64,000 bases of DNA from Faecimorpha sp963627615 (GCA_963627615.1 CAVGBV010000001.1:30604-94603); one strand, 5' to 3'; counted from the stretch's first letter, positions 8,425 to 17,632 are shown. Notes: generated by a model not told the origin, from the letters alone. Made by a program: numbers and translations.

Positions 8425-9254
8425 GCGAAGGGATCCGATTGGTCGCAATGGACCTGGACGGTACGCTTCTGAACGACGTGAAGGAGATTCCGCAGGTCAA
8501 CCGTGAGGCGATATTAAAAGCAAGAGAAAAAGGAATCCGGATTGTACTTTGCAGCGGGCGTTCACCGCTGAGTATCCTGCGGTATATAAAGGAATTGCGG
8601 TTGGACTGTCCCGGAGAATACTATATTACCTCCAATGGTGCGTGTATTATGGATGCCGCGATTCATCAGCCCATTCATGAATGTGTCCTTCCGCAGGCGG
8701 CCGTTCCGTATCTGATTGAAAAGGGGCGGGAATATCAAAGGTGGGTCAACCCCCATGTCTATGTGGGCGATCAGTTTATTGTCGAGAGATATCTCCCGCA
8801 GACGGCGCGTTATGAACAGCTTTCCGGCTGCCGCTGTACGGTTGTAGAGGATTTGATGGTTTATAAGGATGTACCGATGCTGAAGCTCTTATATAACAGC
8901 GTCAGCAGTCCGGAGGATCTGGTAAGGCTGCAAAAGAAGATAGAACCAGACCTTCCGTCCGATATACAGATGTTTCGTTCGTCAGAATTCCTGTTGGAGT
9001 TTGTCAATCAAAAAGCTGGTAAATGGAATGCCGTAGAATATATTGCAAAAAAACTGAATATTCCAAAAGAACAGACCTTATGTATCGGCGATAATGAGAA
9101 TGATTGGAGTATGGTTCATCAGGCAGGATGCGGAGCTGTTCCACGCAATGCGGTATCCAAGCTTCAGGAGGCAGCGGCTTATATTGCGCAGCGCGATAAT
9201 AATGAAGGCGCGGTAGCGGAGATTCTGGAGCATTTTATATTCCGCAATGAATAA
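8421..9254 (+). CDS. Cof-type HAD-superfamily phosphatase
   Basis: 277 residues from GTG 8421, which overlaps the preceding stop by 4 bp. Motif I is MDLDGTLLND (residues 10-19), motif II SGRSP, and motif IV GDNENDWSM with the metal-binding aspartates. A C2-type cap lies between motifs II and III. Such enzymes dephosphorylate sugar phosphates, FMN or similar metabolites in the cytoplasm; the substrate is not predictable. It is the last gene of the parAB-led unit, ending just before a terminator-like structure. Confidence 0.88.
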   Translation: MSEGIRLVAMDLDGTLLNDVKEIPQVNREAILKAREKGIRIVLCSGRSPLSILRYIKELRLDCPGEYYITSNGACIMDAAIHQPIHECVLPQAAVPYLIEKGREYQRWVNPHVYVGDQFIVERYLPQTARYEQLSGCRCTVVEDLMVYKDVPMLKLLYNSVSSPEDLVRLQKKIEPDLPSDIQMFRSSEFLLEFVNQKAGKWNAVEYIAKKLNIPKEQTLCIGDNENDWSMVHQAGCGAVPRNAVSKLQEAAAYIAQRDNNEGAVAEILEHFIFRNE

Positions 9255-9260
9255 AGGATG

Positions 9261-9358
9261 TGCAGGCAGGGTATATTAGGGCTATACCGAAATGCAAGTC
9301 TTTCGGTAGCAATGAATACCCCCCTCATCAAGAGCCTGCAGTAATGCAGGCCTTTTTT
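9261..9358 (+). promoter_or_regulatory. Candidate terminator/antiterminator leader before the fucosidase gene
   Basis: A terminator hairpin GCCTGCA (9334-9340), GTAA loop, TGCAGGC (9345-9351) is followed by seven T. Its ascending strand can instead pair with an upstream TGCAGGC (9261-9267). That alternative stem continues as GGGTAT (9269-9274) with ATACCC (9316-9321), and encloses a third stem TACCGAA (9285-9291) with TTCGGTA (9302-9308). The two folds exclude each other, as in attenuators. The layout matches no riboswitch class I know. A plain extended terminator of the upstream operon is the alternative. Confidence 0.5.
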
Positions 9359-9384
9359 TAAAATCATGTATGGGAGGTCACAAG

Positions 9385-10611
9385 ATGGAGAAACTTAAGA
9401 GAATTGAAGATTTTGAAGGAATGGCGCTCGGAATGTTTGTACATTGGGGATTGTATGCGCAGATGGGCCGCGGAGAATGGATCATGCATCAGGAATTGAT
9501 CCCCAAGGAAGAATACAGCAAGCTTAAAAATACATTTACGGCGGAGGATTATGATCCGGCGGAATGGGTTAAGACGGCAAAGTCGGCTGGCGCCAAGTAT
9601 ATGGTTGTAACGACAAGACATCATGACGGCTTTTCTCTGTATGATACCTGCGGATTGTCTGATTATGACGCGCCGCACAGTCCTGCCGGACGGGATCTGA
9701 TTGCGGAATATGTAGATGCCTGCCGAGCGGAGGGGCTGGTTCCTTTCTTTTATCATACAACGCTTGACTGGTATCAGGACAGCTTCCAGGAGGATTTTGA
9801 CGCGTATCTGGATTATCTGCTGCATTCCGTTGAGATTCTGTGCACAAGATACGGTAAGATCGGCGGATTGTGGTTTGACGGAAACTGGAGCAAGCCGGAC
9901 GCGGATTGGAAGCTGGACCGCCTGTATGGTATGATCCGTAAATATCAGCCGGATGCCATGATCATCAATAATACCGGGTTGGACAGCCGGGGAACCATAT
10001 CTCATCCCGAAGTGGACAGCGTAACTTTTGAACAGGGACTGCCGCATCTGAGAAAACAGATGGGTGGAAAATATATCACCTCCGAGATGAATCTGACGTT
10101 GAATGACCATTGGGGCTACGGTAAGGGGGATCTGAATTACAAGTCACCGGCGCAGCTGATCAAGACATTGTGTACGTGCCGCAGAGCCGGAGCCAATATG
10201 CTCTTTAACATCGGACCGGAAGCACAGGGAAAGGTGCCGATGATGTCCAGGCTTCTGGCACAGACACTGGGACAGTGGATGGACATGTTTGGAGAAGCGA
10301 TTTACCAGGGACGTCCGTGCAGTATTGTCGGAGGCGGCAATGATTTCGCGCTGGAAGGCGCCGATGGGAGCATCTATCTGTTTATCTATGATCTGGGCAT
10401 TTCCGGTCCGGCCAATGTAACAGTAGGACGCAGAGGCAGCCGTCTGGCGACATTCAGCGGTATTCAGAAAAAGATTTCCAAGGCATATTGGATGGATAAC
10501 GGACAGGAGCTGCCCTTTATGCAGGATGCGGAAAAGGGCATGTTCACCATGAACGCACCCGGTTATGATTATGGAAGCCAGTACGTAGTCCGTGTCGCGA
10601 AGCTCGTATAA
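9385..10611 (+). CDS. GH29 family alpha-L-fucosidase, cytoplasmic
   Basis: 408 residues. The start is ATG 9385 after GGGAGGTCACAAG; an in-frame ATG at 9370 lies within that ribosome site. The (beta/alpha)8 domain shows FVHWGLYAQ, TTRHHDGFSLYDT and GGLWFDGNW, whose Asp is the predicted nucleophile by comparison with GH29. A small C-terminal beta domain follows. There is no signal peptide, so it probably removes fucose from imported oligosaccharides. It lies behind a possible attenuator and may form a single-gene unit. Confidence 0.9.
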   Translation: MEKLKRIEDFEGMALGMFVHWGLYAQMGRGEWIMHQELIPKEEYSKLKNTFTAEDYDPAEWVKTAKSAGAKYMVVTTRHHDGFSLYDTCGLSDYDAPHSPAGRDLIAEYVDACRAEGLVPFFYHTTLDWYQDSFQEDFDAYLDYLLHSVEILCTRYGKIGGLWFDGNWSKPDADWKLDRLYGMIRKYQPDAMIINNTGLDSRGTISHPEVDSVTFEQGLPHLRKQMGGKYITSEMNLTLNDHWGYGKGDLNYKSPAQLIKTLCTCRRAGANMLFNIGPEAQGKVPMMSRLLAQTLGQWMDMFGEAIYQGRPCSIVGGGNDFALEGADGSIYLFIYDLGISGPANVTVGRRGSRLATFSGIQKKISKAYWMDNGQELPFMQDAEKGMFTMNAPGYDYGSQYVVRVAKLV

Positions 10612-10650
10612 AATAGAACAAGATAAAACAGCGCGAAAATATCAATGAAT

Positions 10651-10690
10651 TTTACATGGATTTTACATCGTTCTCTTTTTTCTTTTACGT
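10651..10690. promoter_or_regulatory. Candidate Pho box (11-bp-phased direct repeats)
   Basis: TTTACAT occurs at 10651-10657 and 10662-10668, exactly 11 bp apart, and TTTACGT at 10684-10690, two further 11-bp steps on. A degenerate T-rich copy fills the remaining slot at 10673. PhoP of Bacillus binds TT(A/T/C)ACA repeats with 11-bp phasing. The gene downstream is a Na/Pi cotransporter and phoB-phoR follow, which fits phosphate control. Confidence 0.55.
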
Positions 10691-10742
10691 AGGCTATTTA
10701 AAATGAAATGCGGAAGAAAAAATTTTACAAGGGAGAATACAT

Positions 10743-12515
10743 ATGGATATTTTCGCGCTGCTTACTTTAATTGGAGGATTGGCCTTTTTCCTGTATGGAA
10801 TGAACATCATGGGAAAAGGGCTGGAGACACTGTCCGGCAGCCGGTTGCAGGGGATTCTGGAAAAGATGACATCGAGTACGATCAAAGGCGTACTGCTGGG
10901 TCTGGTCGTTACAGCGATCATTCAGAGCTCTTCGGCTACAACCGTTATGGTTGTTGGATTTGTCAACTCCGGTATCATGCAGCTGTCACAGGCTGTCGGA
11001 GTGATCATGGGAGCCAATATCGGAACCACGGCAACGGCGTGGATTCTGAGCCTGACCAGTATTCAGGGAGACAGCCTGATTCTGCAGATGCTGAAGCCCT
11101 CGAGCTTCACACCGATCCTGGCGATGATCGGCGTAATCCTGACCATGCTTCCGACAGAGAAGCATTATAGCGGCCGTAAGAAGGATGTCGGAACGATCCT
11201 GATTGGATTCTCTATTCTGATCTTTGGCATGGAGGTCATGAGCGGCGCGGTGAAGCCTCTGTCTCAGTCACAGCAGTTTGCCGAGATCATGACAGTGTTT
11301 TCCAATCCGCTGCTGGGAGTACTGGCCGGATTGGGTGTCACGGCAATCATCCAGAGCTCTTCGGCAACCAGCGGAATTCTGCTGGCGCTGTCGACCACGG
11401 GACAGATGACCTACGGGGCGGCAATTCCCATCATCATGGGCCAGAATATAGGAACCTGTGTTACAGCGCTGATTTCCAGTATCGGAGCTAAGAAGAACGC
11501 AAAGCGGGCAGCGATGATCCATCTGTATTTCAATCTGATTGGGTCCACTCTTGTTATGGTGGTATTCTATGGTTTGAAGATGTTTATTAACTTTGGATTT
11601 GAGGGGCAGGCGATCAATGCGGTAGGGATCGCGATGATCCACTCTCTGTTTAATATCGTTACGACCCTGATCCTGCTGCCGTTCTCCAAGAAGCTGGTAC
11701 GCCTGGCGGAGCTTACGATTCGGGACAAAAAAGACGAGAAGGACGACGGCGCGATGGATGTTCAGATATTGGATGAGCGTCTGTTTACGACACCGACGGT
11801 TGCGATAGAGCGTGCAAGGGAAGTAACATGCGATCTTGCCGGGCTGAGCAAGGATGCCTTGAAAAAGGCGATAGAGGCGCTGGATCATTATAGTGATGAG
11901 ACGGATGCCTTTGTCCGTAAAACAGAAGAAAAAACAGATATCTATGAAGACCGTTTGGGGACGTATCTGATAAGATTAAGCAGTAAGGAATTGTCCATGC
12001 AGGGCAGCCGGGAGATTTCTGAAATGCTGCATTCAATCACGGATTTTGAGCGGATTGCCGACCACTCTGTGAACCTGTTGGAGACGGCCAAGGAGATCTA
12101 TGGGAAAAAGGTGGTATTTTCCGTGGAGGCCACCGGAGAACTGCATCTTCTGGAGTCTGCGGTGATGGAGATTGTGGATATGGCGACAGCCGCGTTCGCG
12201 GCGGAAGATCTTAAGATCGCACAGCGGGTGGAGCCGTTGGAGCAGGTGATTGATAAACTCTGCGCGAAGCTTAAGACGCGGCATGTGGAGCGTTTGAAGA
12301 ACGGAGAGTGCACGATGGAGCAGGGATTTATCTTCATTGATCTTCTGACCAATTGTGAGAGAGTAGCCGATCATTGTTCCAATATCGCGGGAAGTCTGAT
12401 TCAGATTCAGGAGGACAGCTACCAGGTACACGAGTATCTGAATCAGGTTAAGACCTCCAGTAATGATTTTGAGAAAGAATACGAACAGTTTAAGGCGAAA
12501 TACAGCCTGAGCTGA
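10743..12515 (+). CDS. Na+/phosphate cotransporter (NptA/YjbB type) with PhoU-like domain
   Basis: 590 residues. The membrane part contains the duplicated SLC34-like signature, IIQSSSATT near residue 60 and IIQSSSATSG near 202, with several hydrophobic helices up to about residue 320. The cytoplasmic C-terminal half is a four-helix PhoU-like repeat domain (about 345-570). It should import inorganic phosphate with sodium. It is followed 12 bp later by a PhoB-type regulator and its kinase, and preceded by Pho-box-like repeats, suggesting one phosphate-responsive unit. Confidence 0.92.
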   Translation: MDIFALLTLIGGLAFFLYGMNIMGKGLETLSGSRLQGILEKMTSSTIKGVLLGLVVTAIIQSSSATTVMVVGFVNSGIMQLSQAVGVIMGANIGTTATAWILSLTSIQGDSLILQMLKPSSFTPILAMIGVILTMLPTEKHYSGRKKDVGTILIGFSILIFGMEVMSGAVKPLSQSQQFAEIMTVFSNPLLGVLAGLGVTAIIQSSSATSGILLALSTTGQMTYGAAIPIIMGQNIGTCVTALISSIGAKKNAKRAAMIHLYFNLIGSTLVMVVFYGLKMFINFGFEGQAINAVGIAMIHSLFNIVTTLILLPFSKKLVRLAELTIRDKKDEKDDGAMDVQILDERLFTTPTVAIERAREVTCDLAGLSKDALKKAIEALDHYSDETDAFVRKTEEKTDIYEDRLGTYLIRLSSKELSMQGSREISEMLHSITDFERIADHSVNLLETAKEIYGKKVVFSVEATGELHLLESAVMEIVDMATAAFAAEDLKIAQRVEPLEQVIDKLCAKLKTRHVERLKNGECTMEQGFIFIDLLTNCERVADHCSNIAGSLIQIQEDSYQVHEYLNQVKTSSNDFEKEYEQFKAKYSLS

Positions 12516-12527
12516 GGAGGATGAAAG

Positions 12528-13247
12528 ATGTCTTCAAAATGGATCTATATTGTAGAAGATGACAAGAATATCCGGGAGATGGAACAGTACGCTCTGGAAA
12601 ACAGCGGATTCCAGGTCAAAGGATTTGATGATGGGAAAAGCTTTTTTAAGGAGTGTGAAGAGACATTACCGGGCTTGATCATCCTGGACATCATGCTGCC
12701 GGGAGAGGACGGCATGTCGATCCTCAAGCTCCTCAGGGCATCGCCGCGTACAGCCGGAATCCCGGTCATGATGGTAACGGCTAAGGACAGCGAGCTGGAT
12801 AAGGTTAAGGGCCTGGATCTGGGAGCCGACGATTATATGGCAAAGCCCTTTGGAGTGCTGGAACTGGTATCCCGCTCACGGGCTCTGCTTCGGAGAGCGG
12901 AACGCATCGGGAGAGAAGAACAGGAGCGGGAAGCGTCCACCAAGTGCGGTACCATTGAGATGAGCGATGACCGTCATCAGGTATTGGTGGAGGGACAAAA
13001 GGTTGAACTGACCTATAAAGAATATGAACTGTTGAAGATCCTGCTGGAAAATCAGGGAATGGTTCTGTNNNNNNNNNNGGTTCTGTCCCGCGAGAAGCTG
13101 CTCGACCGCGTCTGGGGATATCAGTTTGACGGCGGCACCCGTACAGTGGACGTACATATCAAAACCCTGCGCCAAAAGCTGGGTTCCGGCGGCGCTTATA
13201 TCAAGACGGTGCGCGGCGTCGGTTATAAGGCGGAGGAAGGGTGCTGA
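12528..13247 (+). CDS. phoB: PhoB/PhoP-type response regulator, interrupted by an assembly gap
   Basis: An OmpR-family regulator: receiver domain with acidic pocket EDD (10-12), phospho-acceptor D54 in LIILDIMLPGEDG and conserved MVTAKDSE, then a winged-helix domain ending RTVDVHIKTLRQKLG and TVRGVGYK. Ten N split the C-terminal domain at 13069-13078. GGTTCTGT occurs on both sides of the gap; collapsing the duplicate plus the N removes exactly 18 nt and restores NQGMVLSREKLLDRVWGY in frame. The true product is therefore probably 233 residues. It pairs with the kinase directly downstream and likely controls phosphate uptake. Confidence 0.88.
   Translation: MSSKWIYIVEDDKNIREMEQYALENSGFQVKGFDDGKSFFKECEETLPGLIILDIMLPGEDGMSILKLLRASPRTAGIPVMMVTAKDSELDKVKGLDLGADDYMAKPFGVLELVSRSRALLRRAERIGREEQEREASTKCGTIEMSDDRHQVLVEGQKVELTYKEYELLKILLENQGMVLXXXXVLSREKLLDRVWGYQFDGGTRTVDVHIKTLRQKLGSGGAYIKTVRGVGYKAEEGC
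13069..13078. other. Assembly gap 1 (10 N) with duplicated flank
   Basis: Ten N flanked on both sides by GGTTCTGT (13061-13068 and 13079-13086). The contig ends overlap by 8 bases, so the gap is most likely artificial and no sequence is missing. Confidence 0.9.
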
Positions 13248-13267
13248 ATCAGGGAGGAAACGGACAT

Positions 13268-14632
13268 ATGGAGAGCATGAAGGCCAGAATCAATGGATGT
13301 CTGATCGGAATGGGAGCAGGGACGATGCTGATCACAGCCGTGATATGCCTGATCAGCCTGTCGCAGGCCTATATCCGGCATATACATGGTGATATGGAGT
13401 TGATGGCGGATCTGCTCTATGTGCGGTATGAAAATGACGGCGGTTTGGAACTGACATCAGAGGAAACAGGCCGGATGCGGGTCACGTTGATCTCTCCGGA
13501 CGGAGATGTGCTGTATGAGAGCGATGCCAACACAGAAGATATGGATAACCACCTGGAGAGACCGGAGGTACAGGAAGCGCTTCAGGGAGGCAACGGAGAA
13601 GCGCACCGGGAATCTTTGACGCTATCGGAGGATACGTATTATTACGCGAGGCTCCTTGAGGATGGAAATATTCTGCGGGTCGCAATGCGGACCAACAGTA
13701 TATTCAGCATGTACGGCGGTGTACTGATATCGCTGTTTTTGATCGGAGTTGTTGTCATCATAGTATCCGTCGGGATATCCATGCTTCTTACAAAAAAGCT
13801 GATGGGGCCGATGCATCAGATGGCGCAGCATCTGGATCATATAGAGGGGATGCCGCTCTATGCGGAACTGCAGCCCTTGTCCGACGCTCTTTTGGATTAT
13901 CAGAAAAAGACGAACAATCTGGAAAAAGTGCGTCAGGAATTCACCGCCAATGTATCCCATGAATTAAAAACGCCGCTCACCACGATTTCCGGATACGCGG
14001 AAATGATGGAGACCGGCATGATTCAGGAAAAAGATATGTCGAACTGTGCGGGAAAAATAAGAAAAGAAGCGGCGCGCATGCAGAAGCTGATCGGAGATAT
14101 CCTGGAGCTCTCCAAGCTGGATGAGCCGGAGATGCAGCGGGAACGGAAGGTTCTGGATCTGTACCAGATCGCGGAGCATTGCATAGAGTCGGCGCAGCTG
14201 CAGGCGGAACAGCATCAGATTACCCTGCACCTGGAAGGAAGTTCTCAGAAGGTTCTGGGAGAAGAGGGCATGCTGGAGGAACTGATCGGCAACCTGTGTG
14301 ACAATGGAATCCGTTATAACCGGCCGGGCGGAAGCGTGACGGTACGCGTGCAGGAAGAACCAACCGGCGGGGTACGGCTGTCCGTAGAGGATACGGGGAT
14401 CGGAATCCCGGAGGAACATCAGCGCAGGATCTTTGAACGCTTTTACCGTGTAGATAAGGGACGGTCCAGAGAGAGCGGAGGCACCGGGCTGGGACTGGCG
14501 ATTGTGAAGCATATTGTCCAGCAGCATGGAGCGCAGCTGCAAATGAAAAGTGCCCCGGATCAGGGCACTTGTATCAGCGTTATTTTTCCTGCGGTAAGCA
14601 CTGCTCAAGGAAATCAAGCATCAAAGAAATAA
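13268..14632 (+). CDS. phoR: PhoR-type sensor histidine kinase
   Basis: 454 residues from ATG 13268 (GGGAGGAAACGGACAT upstream); an in-frame start at 13241 overlaps phoB. Two membrane segments (about 9-30 and 150-175) flank an extracytoplasmic sensor region. HisKA has the phospho-acceptor His in NVSHELKTPLTTISGY, and the ATPase domain shows the N box NLCDNGIRYN, G1 VEDTGIGIPEEH and G2 GTGLGLAIVKH. It should phosphorylate the adjacent PhoB-like regulator. Its last 53 bp overlap the 3' end of the convergent hydrolase gene. Confidence 0.92.
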   Translation: MESMKARINGCLIGMGAGTMLITAVICLISLSQAYIRHIHGDMELMADLLYVRYENDGGLELTSEETGRMRVTLISPDGDVLYESDANTEDMDNHLERPEVQEALQGGNGEAHRESLTLSEDTYYYARLLEDGNILRVAMRTNSIFSMYGGVLISLFLIGVVVIIVSVGISMLLTKKLMGPMHQMAQHLDHIEGMPLYAELQPLSDALLDYQKKTNNLEKVRQEFTANVSHELKTPLTTISGYAEMMETGMIQEKDMSNCAGKIRKEAARMQKLIGDILELSKLDEPEMQRERKVLDLYQIAEHCIESAQLQAEQHQITLHLEGSSQKVLGEEGMLEELIGNLCDNGIRYNRPGGSVTVRVQEEPTGGVRLSVEDTGIGIPEEHQRRIFERFYRVDKGRSRESGGTGLGLAIVKHIVQQHGAQLQMKSAPDQGTCISVIFPAVSTAQGNQASKK

Positions 14633-15623
14633 CTGCGGGATCTTCCTGGGTCATACGGCGAAAGTCCACTTTGTTCCAGTAGTCCTGCCGGAGATCGTCC
14701 GGCACATGACCGTTATATTGCTTTTCCAATGAGGCATAGCCGCCGAAAATTGTATTTAGATATTCTTCTGCCTCGGCACTGGCATAGACATTATGCATTC
14801 TGCCGGGGCAAATCTGTATCTGGATCCGGGGATCCGATTCAAAGGAACTGCGGAAGGCAATAGGGCTCAGTGACAGGGGAACCATAGGATCCTGATCGCC
14901 GTGCAGCAAGAGAACCGGACAGGTGATCTTCTGAAGAGAATAAGAGGGACGGTACAGAGCAGCGCCTTTATAATCCAGAAGCAGGCAAAGACTGAAAAAG
15001 GGTTTTAAGAAAGTCAGCTTTTTTCCGGTCTGGGACTGCAGGAGATACACGAGCTGATTTGGAATGGAATCGAAGGGAGACATTGCGATTACGCCGTCAA
15101 CATGCTCCTTCAGGTGAGGAAAATTGCAGACCGTATACGCGCCCCAGGAATGACCTACCAGAAACAACGGAAAAGTACGATACTGAGAAGCGTTGCGGAT
15201 AAAGGAGACAGCGCCCTGCAGATCCAGAAAAGCCTGGGGAAAGCCGCCCAAATCCGCGCCGTCGGAAAGCATGGTTCCGGTATTATCATAGCCCAATACG
15301 AGGTAGCCTGCCTGAGCCAGTGTGTGGATTTCGGTCATGTAAGCGGTATGGCCGCCGCCCATTCCGTGAACGAAAATGATAACCCCACGGTAAGAGGGAC
15401 GATCCATAGAGTAGATATAGCCGCGCAGGGTCTGACCACGGTTCGAGGGGAAAGAAACCGCACAGCGGCGCAGACCGGGAAAGTCAGAACTTTGAAAATA
15501 GGTGATATTCGGATTTCCCTCACAGCGGGATCCAAAGATCTTGTTCAAAATGAGGCGTGCCGCGATAAAGAGCGCAAGGGCCGCAAGCGCGAGAAGAAAA
15601 AGCAGGATCAGTACAATCAGCAT
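14580..15623 (-). CDS. Membrane-anchored alpha/beta hydrolase
   Basis: 347 residues. The start at 15623 is chosen because GGAGGGG precedes it; a Met ten codons upstream has no ribosome site. One N-terminal membrane helix is followed by an alpha/beta hydrolase fold with oxyanion region VHGMGGGHTAY, nucleophile elbow GHSWG, a late Asp in LLHGDQDPMVP and His in GRMHNVYAS. The active site probably faces outside. Substrate unknown; relatives are annotated as esterases or peptidases. The 3' end overlaps phoR by 53 bp. Confidence 0.85.
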   Translation of the reverse strand: MLIVLILLFLLALAALALFIAARLILNKIFGSRCEGNPNITYFQSSDFPGLRRCAVSFPSNRGQTLRGYIYSMDRPSYRGVIIFVHGMGGGHTAYMTEIHTLAQAGYLVLGYDNTGTMLSDGADLGGFPQAFLDLQGAVSFIRNASQYRTFPLFLVGHSWGAYTVCNFPHLKEHVDGVIAMSPFDSIPNQLVYLLQSQTGKKLTFLKPFFSLCLLLDYKGAALYRPSYSLQKITCPVLLLHGDQDPMVPLSLSPIAFRSSFESDPRIQIQICPGRMHNVYASAEAEEYLNTIFGGYASLEKQYNGHVPDDLRQDYWNKVDFRRMTQEDPAVISLMLDFLEQCLPQEK

Positions 15624-15725
15624 AAGAACCCCTCCTATATACAGTAAGGACATTATAACAAAAAACAGGGCATAATGGAAGAGAATCTTAAAGGGAAATT
15701 AAAGGTTTTATAAGAAGTCTCTTCA

Positions 15726-15754
15726 TTGACAATCCCTGTTATTTGGTCTACAAT
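15726..15754 (+). promoter_or_regulatory. Sigma-A-type promoter for the glycerophosphodiesterase operon
   Basis: Perfect TTGACA (15726-15731), 17-bp spacer, TACAAT (15749-15754). AAAGGAGG and the GTG start follow within 31 bp. Confidence 0.75.
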
Positions 15755-15784
15755 GGAATCAATGTAGAAAAAGGAGGCGGGCCC

Positions 15785-17620
15785 GTGATCAGGAATCTTC
15801 TGTGTAAACTGCTTCGGGACGCCCGGACAGTATTTTCAATGGTATACCGGCTGCTGCGTTGGGACTGGCAGACATTGTTTCTTTTTGAATTCATATATAG
15901 ACTCTGTATGCTCGCGATTGTGATACCGCTGTTAAAAAATGTTTTGCAATGGGCAATAGAATTGGGCGGGCTCAAGGTGTTAAGTCAGTACGGGATTCTG
16001 ACACTGATCCAAAGACCCTGGTGTATACCTGTGCTATTGTTGCTGGGAGCGGTTGTCGTATTCTTTGAGTTTATTGAACTGACGATGATCATTCATTATT
16101 TTGACGCGGCGCAAAAGCAGGAGAGGGTTACGCTGCGGATTCTCTGGGAGCGTTCCTGGAGGCAGACAATGCGGATCTGTCAGCCTAAGAATATATGCAT
16201 GCTGCTCTTTGTAGCGTTTACCATCCCACTGACGGATCTGACCTTTGGTTCCAGTCTGCTGAGTATTATGAAGATACCGGGATTTGTGTCGGATTACCTG
16301 CTGTCCAAGGGAAGCTTGAAGATCCTGTATGGGGTCCTGGTCGGACTGTGTATTTTGATCTGTTATCGATGGATTTTTTGTCTGCATGAGTATACGATTC
16401 GGGAGAAGAACTTTGCCGGGGCCTGCCGGGAGAGCATCATCCTGACCAAGGGACGTACAATCCGGATCGCTCTGGTCTCGGTGGAATGGAGAGTATTGCT
16501 GGCAGCGATAGGGTATGTGGTGTACTTTCTGGTAATGCTGGTCTCCGCTGTGGGGATCCGGCTGTTGTGGGAAAAGCAACAGGAGGTTAAGACCTTCTGG
16601 AGCTGGTATGATATCGTAGGACATGGGAAAGCGGTTGTGTCGGAAGGTGTCAGCGTCGTAGCTTCCTACGCGTGGATTTCGGCCGCCTGGTACTATATCC
16701 GGAAAAAAAGAGAACCCGAAATTCAGATGGATCAGCCCAAGGGAAGGCTGCGGCGGCCTAGGAGGGCATTCTGGTACCGGATGGCCGCGCTGGGAATTGT
16801 CTTCGGCAGCTGTGTTTATATGGCGGGCGCTGGGATTACCTATGGAGAGACGGCAGTTTGCGCACACCGCGGAACAGTGAACGGGATGCCGGAAAACACG
16901 CTGATCTCGCTGCAGAGGCTTGTGCAGGACCACACGGTGACATCCGCGGAGATCGATGTGCGTCAGTTAAAGGATGGAACGCTGATTTTACTGCATGACG
17001 ATAATTTTAAGCGGGTTGCCGGAGTGAACCGTAAAGTATGGGATGTGACGTATGAAGAAGCACTGGAATACGATGTAGGATCCTATTGCGGAGAGGAATG
17101 GGCAGGGACGCGTATCTCCACGTTGGAAGAGGTTCTGGATTATATTGAGTATGTGGCGGATTTTAAGCTGGTGATTGAACTGAAAAACGCGGGACGGCAG
17201 GAGGGCCTGGAGGAGCAGGTCGTATCGATGATTCTGGAACGGGGGCTGGAAGAACGGTGTATCATCGCGTCGATGAATTATGAGATCCTGCAGAGGGTAA
17301 AAACTGCCGATTCCAGAATCGCGACACAGCTTATCACATTTATCGCATATGGGAAACTATACACATTGGAGGATGCGGACAGCTATAGCGTGGAAGCGTC
17401 TTTCGTGACCAAACGGTTGGCGGTTACACTCCGCTCGATGGGGAAGCCGCTCTATGTATGGACAGTGAATAAAGAAAAAGAACTGAAACGGCTGGCGGGC
17501 TTGCCGATCGACTGTATCATCACGGATGAAGCGTATTGGGTAGATTACGCGTTATCTTCGCCGATCGGCAACCGACTGATCTACAGAGCCGTACAGGCAG
17601 TATTAGGGGATATGAAATAA
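15785..17620 (+). CDS. Membrane glycerophosphodiester phosphodiesterase
   Basis: 611 residues from GTG 15785 (AAAGGAGGCGGGCCC upstream). The N-terminal ~350 residues hold about seven hydrophobic segments (GDPD membrane domain type). The C-terminal GDPD TIM barrel shows the metal and catalytic signature CAHRGTVNGMPENT, then AEIDVRQLKDGTLILLHDD and VIELKN. It hydrolyses glycerophosphodiesters from phospholipid or teichoic-acid turnover to sn-glycerol-3-phosphate. A response regulator starts 12 bp downstream, suggesting co-expression with that two-component system. Confidence 0.9.
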   Translation: MIRNLLCKLLRDARTVFSMVYRLLRWDWQTLFLFEFIYRLCMLAIVIPLLKNVLQWAIELGGLKVLSQYGILTLIQRPWCIPVLLLLGAVVVFFEFIELTMIIHYFDAAQKQERVTLRILWERSWRQTMRICQPKNICMLLFVAFTIPLTDLTFGSSLLSIMKIPGFVSDYLLSKGSLKILYGVLVGLCILICYRWIFCLHEYTIREKNFAGACRESIILTKGRTIRIALVSVEWRVLLAAIGYVVYFLVMLVSAVGIRLLWEKQQEVKTFWSWYDIVGHGKAVVSEGVSVVASYAWISAAWYYIRKKREPEIQMDQPKGRLRRPRRAFWYRMAALGIVFGSCVYMAGAGITYGETAVCAHRGTVNGMPENTLISLQRLVQDHTVTSAEIDVRQLKDGTLILLHDDNFKRVAGVNRKVWDVTYEEALEYDVGSYCGEEWAGTRISTLEEVLDYIEYVADFKLVIELKNAGRQEGLEEQVVSMILERGLEERCIIASMNYEILQRVKTADSRIATQLITFIAYGKLYTLEDADSYSVEASFVTKRLAVTLRSMGKPLYVWTVNKEKELKRLAGLPIDCIITDEAYWVDYALSSPIGNRLIYRAVQAVLGDMK

Positions 17621-17632
17621 GGAGGGAAAACG

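Noticed and set aside
9261..9358. Assignment to a known riboswitch class (preQ1, fluoride, ZTP, guanidine)
   Set aside because: None of the conserved core sequences of these classes is visible; only the switch-like base pairing is.
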